Shown one piece after another: positions 1 through 4,676 of a stretch of DNA of 6,512 nucleotides. Made by a program: the position numbers and the translations under genes. The first letter of the stretch is position 1. Each line of letters begins with the position of its first letter. This DNA comes from Thermoplasmatota archaeon (GTDB taxonomy: Archaea > Thermoplasmatota > Thermoplasmata > Methanomassiliicoccales > Methanomassiliicoccaceae). The notes beneath the pieces were generated by a model. That model was not told where the DNA came from and searched no databases. It saw only the letters and a program-made list of their open reading frames with translations. The stretch lies in the NCBI GenBank assembly GCA_022709105.1, contig JAKIXL010000084.1:1-6512 (forward strand). The letters run 5' to 3'.

Positions 1-707
1 CCCTTCGCGCGGATCTCTCTAAGCAGCTCCCTCGGGTTCCCGGCGCATGAGATGGTGCCGTTGCACAGAACATACCCGCGGTCCGCTTCGATGTAATCTA
101 ATATCTGGCCAGTGTGAGTGATGACAAGGGCGCTCTTGCCCTCCCTCTCCCTCCTCCCGGCGCAGGTTATGCCTCCGGAGATGAGTTCGCGGATCATCTT
201 GCCGACCCTCTCTATGCTCTCCAGGTCGACCCCTGATTCAGGTTCGTCGAGCAGGTACATGCAGGGGTTCTGGGCCGCCAGCTGCAGCAGCTCCGATCTT
301 TTTATCTCCCCTCCAGAGAACCCCACGTTCACGTCCCGATCCAGGAACCTTTCCATTCCCAGTGTGCCGGCCAGGTTGGCGGGGTCCACCCTGCCGTGCC
401 CGGTGACCTGCAGCATGGTCCTCAGCTGCACGCCCACAAGATTGGGCGGCCTCTGGGACATCATGCCTATGCCCAGCTTGGCCCGCTCATGGATAGGCAT
501 GTAGGTTATGTCCTGGCCGTCCATGATGATCTGGCCGCTCACGACCCTAAAGTTGCCCAATCCCATGATGGTGGAGAGAAGGGTCGATTTCCCTGAGCCG
601 TTGGGTCCGAACAGAACGCTGGTGGAACCCGACATGACCGAAAGGCTGATGTCCTTCAGCACTCTGCGGTTGCCTACTTCCACAGTGAGGTTCTTAATTT
701 CTAACAT
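1..707 (-). CDS. sufC: Fe-S cluster assembly ATPase SufC (3' end cut by window)
   Basis: This is the ABC-type ATPase of the SUF system. In known systems SufC powers the SufBC(D) scaffold that builds Fe-S clusters in the cytoplasm. The 235 codons present read from an ATG at 707 to the window edge; SufC is usually about 245-250 residues, so only the tail is missing. Visible motifs in order are Walker A GPNGSGKST (residues 34-42), the Q-loop region (MMSQRPP, 82-88), the signature FSGGEIKR (130-137), Walker B with catalytic glutamate YLLDEPESGVD (151-161), and the H-loop ITHTGQILDYI (196-206). The DEPESGVDLES and ITHTG-ILDY forms are typical of archaeal SufC rather than transport ATPases, and there is no membrane partner nearby. 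The start is fixed by a GGGAGG Shine-Dalgarno site 3 nt upstream. SufB/SufD would be expected just beyond the left edge, which cannot be checked here. Confidence 0.93.
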   Translation of the reverse strand, partial: MLEIKNLTVEVGNRRVLKDISLSVMSGSTSVLFGPNGSGKSTLLSTIMGLGNFRVVSGQIIMDGQDITYMPIHERAKLGIGMMSQRPPNLVGVQLRTMLQVTGHGRVDPANLAGTLGMERFLDRDVNVGFSGGEIKRSELLQLAAQNPCMYLLDEPESGVDLESIERVGKMIRELISGGITCAGRREREGKSALVITHTGQILDYIEADRGYVLCNGTISCAGNPRELLREIRAK

Positions 708-710
708 GGT

Positions 711-750
711 CCTCCCGTTACTTAGAACTGAATCGCTGATAATAATCCTT
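711..750 (-). promoter_or_regulatory. sufC promoter and Shine-Dalgarno
   Basis: Read on the minus strand, an AT-rich TTATTATC element at 747-740 lies about 25 bp upstream of a likely start point near 719. A GGGAGG ribosome binding site follows at 716-711, with 3 nt to the ATG. This fits an archaeal TATA promoter giving a leader of about 12 nt, so sufC can be transcribed separately from the acyltransferase gene upstream. The Shine-Dalgarno site is clear; the TATA call is an inference from sequence and spacing. Confidence 0.5.
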
Positions 751-768
751 TCATAGACCAAGGGCGAC

Positions 769-799
769 GGGACGAAGTTCCGGGGCCATTCGTCGTCCC
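769..799. repeat. Inverted repeat just behind the acyltransferase gene
   Basis: GGGACGA (769-775) and TCGTCCC (793-799) are perfect complementary 7-bp arms around 17 nt. A second register, GACGAA (771-776) with TTCGTC (789-794), is also perfect with a 12-nt loop. In the minus-strand transcript the hairpin begins 2 nt after the acyltransferase stop codon. No T-run follows, so it is not a classical intrinsic terminator; it may protect or process the 3' end. Confidence 0.35.
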
Positions 800-801
800 T
801 C

Positions 802-1932
802 TCAGCCCTGGGCCTCCGTTCTCTGGGCAAGCAGGCCCCGGCGTTTACCGTCCCTCCCCCTCACTCCGGAGAACATCGGGCCATATGGCAGCAGGTTCAG
901 AACGAAGAGCGAGAGGACGCTGACCACTATCGCGATGATGTACAGCAGCACATAGAACACCGCGTCCTCGGCGTCAAGTCCGATCGCCCAGAGACGGTTC
1001 GATGCGAACGCAAGGGCCAGGATGTGCACCATGTATATGCCGAAGGAGTACCGCCCCAGCAGGTCCATCACGGAAAACGCCCGGCCGGGCCTGGATACCA
1101 GGCGCGCGGACGCGCGGTACACCAGTGATGAGGCCAGGACCGAGTATGGGACCACGGCCATTGCCCACCAGAACTCCGATTCGATCATCTGCAGGCCGAT
1201 GGGGACCACCAGCACCAGGGCCGTCACAGGGACCGGCCCAGTCTCAGCAAGCCCGCGCAAGAAGGTTGAGGGCGTTCGTGAGATATGCATCCCCAACGCA
1301 AAGAAGATCAGGTAGCCTGGGAACAGGAAACCGGAAAGGCGCTCACCCATATCGACGACCGGCAACCCCAGGGAATCGATGCCGCCGGCAACCGCGCCCT
1401 CGAGGAAAGCGTACCAAGCGATGTACAGGGCGGCGGCAGCGGCCAGGAACATCCAGGACCGGCCCTTGGCGGCAAGGCGGTCCAGCCAAGCAGAGAGGAA
1501 CGGGAAGAGAAGGTACATCTGGACCATCGCACCGAGGAACCAGAACACCCCCACGGAATCGAACAGGAGGTAGGACCATGCCGCCTGGACGAGATCGGTC
1601 CTTCCCAGCACCCAATAGTTATATCCGGCGTAGATGGTGGAAAAGAACAGGTATGGGGGCACCACGGTCATCAGGCGGCGGCGGTAGAAACCCCACGTTC
1701 CCCCCGGACTTATCGGCCGGGCGGCCAGGAGGAAACCGGAGATCATGAAGAACAGGGGAACGCCGAAATCAGCGAGATGAGCGATGTAATCCGTGACCCC
1801 CGGTATCCAACTTGGCCCTGAGATCGCTTCGGAGAAGCTCCCGGCATGGATGGCCACTATGCCGAGGATGGCGAACCCACGCATCAGGTCCAGTTCCTTG
1901 ATCCTCCCCCGGGGGGGCAGTTCAGCGCTCAC
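802..1932 (-). CDS. Integral membrane acyltransferase, acyltransferase-3 family
   Basis: A 376-residue polytopic membrane protein of the acyltransferase-3 family (OafA/WecH-like), whose members move acyl groups, often acetyl, onto surface sugars or other extracytoplasmic acceptors. Family landmarks: RIKELDLMRGFAILGIVAIH (10-29), with Arg18 and the expected catalytic His29; PLFFMISGFLLA (59-70); Arg/Lys-rich GFYRRRL followed by PPYLFF (81-97); WFLGAMVQMYLLFPFL (131-146); and near the C-terminus LGRYSFGIYMVH (292-303). About ten membrane spans are visible, with a basic C-terminal tail. The start is GTG at 1932: an in-frame TAG lies just upstream, and the next Met (residue 17) sits inside the conserved first motif. 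There is no Shine-Dalgarno site, but a TATA element lies about 26 bp upstream, so the mRNA is probably leaderless. The gene diverges from the YdjM-like gene and is followed by sufC. The acceptor substrate cannot be read from sequence. Confidence 0.9.
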   Translation of the reverse strand: MSAELPPRGRIKELDLMRGFAILGIVAIHAGSFSEAISGPSWIPGVTDYIAHLADFGVPLFFMISGFLLAARPISPGGTWGFYRRRLMTVVPPYLFFSTIYAGYNYWVLGRTDLVQAAWSYLLFDSVGVFWFLGAMVQMYLLFPFLSAWLDRLAAKGRSWMFLAAAAALYIAWYAFLEGAVAGGIDSLGLPVVDMGERLSGFLFPGYLIFFALGMHISRTPSTFLRGLAETGPVPVTALVLVVPIGLQMIESEFWWAMAVVPYSVLASSLVYRASARLVSRPGRAFSVMDLLGRYSFGIYMVHILALAFASNRLWAIGLDAEDAVFYVLLYIIAIVVSVLSLFVLNLLPYGPMFSGVRGRDGKRRGLLAQRTEAQG

Positions 1933-1953
1933 AGTGTTTAATCTATTCTAGAT

Positions 1954-1972
1954 GAATATAATTGTTAGCTCG
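1954..1972 (-). promoter_or_regulatory. TATA-type promoter of the acyltransferase gene (leaderless)
   Basis: The minus strand reads AATTATAT at 1963-1956, centred about 27 bp before the GTG start at 1932, with adenine-containing sequence just upstream where a TFB recognition element would sit. With normal archaeal spacing, transcription would begin at 1932-1934, at or next to the start codon. No ribosome binding site is visible, which agrees with a leaderless mRNA. Confidence 0.5.
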
Positions 1973-1990
1973 AACGCACATTTTTAATTT
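1972..1990 (+). promoter_or_regulatory. TATA-type promoter of the YdjM-like gene (leaderless)
   Basis: TTTTTAATTT at 1981-1990 is the only AT-rich block upstream of the GTG at 2011, and its centre is about 26 bp away. This places the predicted transcript start at the first base of the start codon. The sequence between the block and the GTG is GC-rich and lacks a Shine-Dalgarno site. This is a positional inference, not a proven promoter. Confidence 0.45.
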
Positions 1991-2010
1991 GGTCATCGGC
2001 ATCCCCGCCC

Positions 2011-2691
2011 GTGCTCGTCTTCTGCCACATGGTGATCGGGGCCATCCTCGGGCTCATGCTGTACCGCAGGCTGGACATAAGGTCAGCGGTGCCAGTGGGG
2101 GCACTAGGGGCGATCCTCCCCGACATCATCGACAAGCCGCTGGGACACCTGCTGCTCCAGAGCACTCTCGACTCCGGGAGGATATATGCGCACACCCTGC
2201 TGTTCCTGGCAATGGTGACAGCGGTAGGCGCGGCCGCCTGGAGATACAAGCTGACCCCTCTCGTCCTTGTCCTTGCCCTGGGCATCGCCAGTCACCTGTT
2301 CCTGGATGCCATGTGGGACAATCCAGTGACCCTGTTCTGGCCGGCCCTGGGCCCCTTCATCCCGTTCCATTACCCGGATTACTTCGAGGCCTCGTTCATA
2401 GTCGAGATCACCTCCCCCCTCGAATGGCTGTTCGGAGCGTCCCTGCTCATCATCCTGGGGACCATATACAAGGAGGAGATGGGAGCATGGGGGCATCTCG
2501 CCGTTAGGTCCAGGTCGTTCCGCCTGCCGCTGTTCGGCCTGTTGGCCTTGGCCGGTGTACTGACCGTGGCCGCCCTGGCCCTCAGCTCAGTCGATGCGAT
2601 GGAGGCCCCGGTCAAGGTCATGACCGGGGGATGCGCCTTCGCCGCCGGCAGCTTCCTGTTCGTCCGAGAGAGGCGAGGAGCGCTCCTTTAG
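2011..2691 (+). CDS. YdjM/DUF457-type membrane-bound metal-dependent hydrolase
   Basis: A 226-residue membrane protein resembling the LexA-regulated inner-membrane YdjM family (PF04307), annotated as metal-dependent hydrolases of largely unknown substrate. Likely metal ligands are in family order: His6 in the N-terminal HMVIGAILG segment, Asp38 and Asp41 in LPDIIDKPLGH (36-46), His61 in YAHTLLF (59-65), and His95 plus Asp99 in SHLFLDAMWDNP (94-105). Hydrophobic spans lie at about 7-20, 62-77, 82-95, 137-152, 172-192 and 203-218. The GTG at 2011 is chosen because an in-frame TAG at 1966 blocks extension, no other ATG or GTG lies between, and starting later would lose His6. Translation is probably leaderless. 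It diverges from the acyltransferase gene; a shared envelope role is possible but unproven. Confidence 0.8.
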   Translation: MLVFCHMVIGAILGLMLYRRLDIRSAVPVGALGAILPDIIDKPLGHLLLQSTLDSGRIYAHTLLFLAMVTAVGAAAWRYKLTPLVLVLALGIASHLFLDAMWDNPVTLFWPALGPFIPFHYPDYFEASFIVEITSPLEWLFGASLLIILGTIYKEEMGAWGHLAVRSRSFRLPLFGLLALAGVLTVAALALSSVDAMEAPVKVMTGGCAFAAGSFLFVRERRGALL

Positions 2692-2698
2692 TTTCTGG
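2676..2698 (+). terminator. Palindrome with T-rich tail at the 3' end of the YdjM-like gene
   Basis: AGGAGCGCTCCT (2676-2687) is a perfect 12-bp palindrome overlapping the last codons of the gene. It is followed by the T-rich TTTAGTTTC stretch that contains the stop codon. Archaeal termination relies mainly on U-rich tracts, so this is a weak terminator candidate; the hairpin would have only a 4-5 bp stem. Confidence 0.25.
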
Positions 2699-2739
2699 AG
2701 AAAGCTTGGATATTGAAGTATGAAGGACAATATCGGTCA

Positions 2740-2762
2740 AAGGAGGCTCCTTCTTCAAGGAG
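2740..2762. repeat. Three-arm AAGGAG/CTCCTT repeat in the convergent gap
   Basis: AAGGAG (2740-2745), CTCCTT (2747-2752) and AAGGAG (2757-2762) form three arms. The middle arm is complementary to both others. Pairing with the third gives a 6-bp stem and a CTTC tetraloop; the first and middle arms form a 13-bp interrupted palindrome. It lies in the 169-bp gap (2692-2860) between converging genes. The rest of that gap holds no gene that I can support. Confidence 0.4.
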
Positions 2763-2860
2763 ACATCAATGGCGTCGATGGGAACGAGATGGTCGTGCCG
2801 CCGGCCGTCGACCCGGTGGCCTCATCTCGCGGCTCGAGGCGATGGTTTGGGAAGGTGCGC

Positions 2861-3022
2861 TCAATCCGCCGGAGGGATGAGCAGGTAATCCGTGAACTTT
2901 TTTGGCTCGGGGTCGTTGCTGAGCCTGCTGATGACCAGGCCTATCACGAACAGCGGTATGGCCAGGACCACGGCGGCGACGCCCAGCAGGGAAAGGCTCT
3001 GTAAGGGAGTGGGCAACTTCAT
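2861..3022 (-). CDS. 53-residue single-span membrane protein coupled to the transporter
   Basis: A short protein starting MKLPTPLQSLS and ending KKFTDYLLIPPAD. One strongly hydrophobic segment (about residues 11-31, LLGVAAVVLAIPLFVIGLVIS) is followed by a charged stretch RLSNDPEPKK and a Pro-ending tail. Its ATG shares the A of the transporter's TGA stop (TGATG, 3024-3020), and a GGAGG Shine-Dalgarno site sits 5 nt upstream, inside the last transporter codons. This arrangement is a hallmark of translational coupling and is the main reason to believe the gene despite its size. I do not recognise the family. The tight pairing suggests a small partner or stabiliser of the transporter, but that is inference. 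It is the distal gene of the operon. Confidence 0.7.
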   Translation of the reverse strand: MKLPTPLQSLSLLGVAAVVLAIPLFVIGLVISRLSNDPEPKKFTDYLLIPPAD

Positions 3023-4452
3023 CAGGACCTCCGGAAGAACAGCGCAGTACCAGAGGCCCGACGGTCGGCGAACCGGCCCCTGTGGCGGCCTGCGGTGGCC
3101 TGGGCCAGCCCTGCGGTGGCGCGATGGATCCCCTTCCGGATATGGGAGGCCGAACAACCCCTCCTCATCTCCAAGAGCATCTCTTTCACCACCACGCTCT
3201 CTTGCACTTCGCCATCCTCCTTTACAAGGGTAAGCCTGTGCAAGGAGAAAAAGCCTAGCATGGACGCGACGAGGAAGAAGTACTCCCAATTCGGAAGGAA
3301 CATAGCGATGGCGCCTCCCAGCAGCGGGGCCGTCCCGGTTGCCAGCGCGGCGAACAGCGAGGTCGAGGCCAGATAGGAGGTTGCCTCTCCGCTCGGCGCG
3401 AGCTTCAGGCTTATGTTCCCCGAGACCAGGCCTACTCCGGAGGTGGCCATCCCCATAAGCACCTCGGCCATCACCACCAGCAGGACCAATACAGGCGTGG
3501 TGTGGAACAGCACCGTGGAGGCCCACAACAGGAAGCAGCCGATGAGCATCGGTCCAGAGACTCGGAGCACCGATTTGTTGGAGAACTGGTCCGAAAGCCT
3601 TCCCCACATCTTGAAGAAGGCGAGGCTGGAGGCCTGTCCGACGACCGTGAACACCATGACCGTGGAGGTGTCCATGCCCAGGCTGGTGAGCATGTACACG
3701 CTCAGGAACGGCAGCGCGAGATTGATCGCGAAGCTCCAGGATGTTAGGAACACTATGAGGTTCTTGAAGTTGCGGTCCTCGAACGGCTTCTTCAGCAGTG
3801 CTCCGAACCGCGGCACGCTTTGACCGCCGCCCATCCTGGGCTCCGGAATGGCCGATATGCAAAGCACGCCTATCATCCCCACGATGAAAAGAATGGAGTA
3901 ACCCTCGATGACCATGCCGGGGAACGCCGATCCCCACCAGGTGATGAAGAACCCCGCCCCCAGTCCCATTGGTATGCTGGACGCCGTGCTTAGCAGCATC
4001 CTTTTCGAGAAGAACCTTCCCAGCTCATTTGTGGGCAGGAGGTCGTGCATCCATGAGTTCCAGCTGCATCCTCCGATGGAGCCAAGGATCGAGTTCGGCA
4101 CCATGGCCAGCAGGACCAACGGCAGTGCCATCTCGAAAGGCACAGCCAGTGGGACCATCGCTATGACCAGCCAGAACGACCGGCTCAACGCTGCGGCGGG
4201 CACGGTTATCGACCTCCGCACACGCACCTTCTCGATAAGGTATGTGGTGGGCAGCTGGATGATATTGGCCAAGGCCGGTATCATGGCCATGAGCCCTATG
4301 ACAAGTTCAGAGGCGCCCAAGGCTAGGGCGAAGGCGATGAGGAACGTGCTCCCCGTCAACGTGGACATGACCGAGGTGGCCACCCCATCATTGATAACGC
4401 CCCGGAAGCCTCTCGAGACCTCCGTCTCAGTAAGTTCGCTCCTGCATCCCAT
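3022..4452 (-). CDS. Major facilitator superfamily transporter
   Basis: A 476-residue MFS permease with about 12 membrane spans between residues 30 and 405. The loop between the second and third spans carries the basic YLIEKVRVRRS (71-81), the position of the MFS signature loop. A WNSWMHDLLPTNELGRFFSKR segment (131-151) resembles the W-SWM-DL-P---RGRFF motif found in one group of uncharacterised MFS proteins, and MWGRLSDQFSNKSVLR (282-297) is the equivalent loop in the second half. The substrate cannot be told. After the last span, a cytoplasmic tail of about 65 residues (411-476) is unusually rich in Arg, His and Ala and ends FFRRS. The ATG at 4452 is preceded directly by an in-frame TAG, so no longer form is possible. 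A TATA element lies about 50 bp upstream, and a 53-codon gene overlaps the stop. Confidence 0.87.
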   Translation of the reverse strand: MGCRSELTETEVSRGFRGVINDGVATSVMSTLTGSTFLIAFALALGASELVIGLMAMIPALANIIQLPTTYLIEKVRVRRSITVPAAALSRSFWLVIAMVPLAVPFEMALPLVLLAMVPNSILGSIGGCSWNSWMHDLLPTNELGRFFSKRMLLSTASSIPMGLGAGFFITWWGSAFPGMVIEGYSILFIVGMIGVLCISAIPEPRMGGGQSVPRFGALLKKPFEDRNFKNLIVFLTSWSFAINLALPFLSVYMLTSLGMDTSTVMVFTVVGQASSLAFFKMWGRLSDQFSNKSVLRVSGPMLIGCFLLWASTVLFHTTPVLVLLVVMAEVLMGMATSGVGLVSGNISLKLAPSGEATSYLASTSLFAALATGTAPLLGGAIAMFLPNWEYFFLVASMLGFFSLHRLTLVKEDGEVQESVVVKEMLLEMRRGCSASHIRKGIHRATAGLAQATAGRHRGRFADRRASGTALFFRRS

Positions 4453-4464
4453 CTAACATCACTT

Positions 4465-4476
4465 GGACCGAGGTCC
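4465..4476. promoter_or_regulatory. Palindrome at the predicted transporter transcription start
   Basis: GGACCGAGGTCC (4465-4476) has perfect 5-bp arms around two bases. It sits directly downstream of the point (about 4477) where the TATA element at 4507-4499 would start transcription, and 13 bp before the transporter ATG. That position is typical of a repressor operator, though a chance palindrome cannot be excluded. Confidence 0.3.
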
Positions 4477-4498
4477 TGTTCTATGCCACTAGAAAGAG

Positions 4499-4507
4499 GT
4501 TATAAAC
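4499..4507 (-). promoter_or_regulatory. TATA box of the transporter operon
   Basis: The minus strand reads GTTTATAAC at 4507-4499, a good archaeal TATA match in GC-rich surroundings. It predicts a start near 4477 and a leader of about 25 nt. No strong Shine-Dalgarno site precedes the ATG; only GTGAT is nearby. Confidence 0.55.
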
Positions 4508-4510
4508 GAA

Positions 4511-4540
4511 TTATCACGTGGTTATCATCAACGATACCAC
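4511..4540. promoter_or_regulatory. Candidate regulator site: direct and inverted repeats upstream of the transporter TATA box
   Basis: TTATCA occurs at 4511-4516 and again at 4522-4527, an 11-bp period or about one helical turn. Overlapping it, GTGGTTATC (4518-4526) and GATACCAC (4533-4540) form an inverted repeat with one extra base, and CACGTG (4515-4520) is a palindrome. The cluster lies right behind the transporter TATA box and between divergent genes, where an activator or repressor could act on both. Confidence 0.35.
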
Positions 4541-4604
4541 TAACGGAAGGAACAGGGCCGACCCACAGCGATAAGATGACTGGCTAGGCCGCCGTAAGCT
4601 CTAC

Positions 4605-4676
4605 ATGATGAAGCACCCGCTCCTCCGTCCCCTCGGGAATGCGGCATCGGGGACAGGAGAAGATGCGATAGTTTGA
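4605..4676 (+). CDS. Possible 23-codon leader ORF overlapping the HdrA-like start
   Basis: An ATG at 4605 opens 23 codons (MMKHPLLRPLG..., ending EDAIV) that stop with a TGA at 4674-4676. The A of that stop is the first base of the flavoprotein ATG, giving the same TGATG overlap seen in the transporter operon. No Shine-Dalgarno site precedes it; a weak GATAAGAT at 4570-4577 could act as a TATA element for a short-leader transcript. The peptide has no recognisable features, so it may be a translated leader or simply chance. Confidence 0.3.
   Translation: MMKHPLLRPLGNAASGTGEDAIV
4623..4659 (+). promoter_or_regulatory. Leader hairpin that would sequester the Shine-Dalgarno of the HdrA-like gene
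   Basis: CTCCGTCCCC (4623-4632) pairs with GGGGAC-A-GGAG (4649-4659): ten pairs, eight of them G-C, with a single bulged A at 4655 and a 16-nt loop. The loop holds a smaller ATG-CGG-CAT element (4639-4647). The GGAG in the 3' arm is the only Shine-Dalgarno-like sequence before the flavoprotein ATG, although it is 16 nt from it. It is only 3 nt from ATG CGA TAG (4663-4671), a two-codon ORF. Confidence 0.45.

Noticed and set aside
1002..1748. Rightward 248-codon frame
   Set aside because: Antisense shadow of the acyltransferase gene, dominated by Arg, Pro and Gly, with no family resemblance.
1962..2507. Rightward 181-codon frame overlapping the YdjM-like gene
   Set aside because: Out-of-frame shadow; composition is Pro/Arg/His-rich, while the competing frame has the metal-ligand motifs.
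2720..3004. Rightward 94-codon frame in the convergent gap
   Set aside because: Its second half is antisense to the small membrane protein gene and has the Asp/Gln/His-rich look of an antisense frame; there is no Shine-Dalgarno site and no recognisable domain.
3023..3937. Upstream part of a long leftward frame that runs into the 53-codon gene
   Set aside because: It overlaps the transporter in another frame, is rich in Arg, Gly and His, and shows no domain. Only the segment from the ATG at 3022 is credible.
4541..4672. tRNA or other structured RNA gene in the divergent gap
   Set aside because: I found no cloverleaf, no T-loop sequence and no known RNA consensus; only the single long hairpin stands out.
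4673..4675. TTG as the start of the HdrA-like gene
   Set aside because: An ATG follows immediately at 4676 and overlaps an upstream stop as TGATG; TTG adds only one residue and has no better ribosome binding site.
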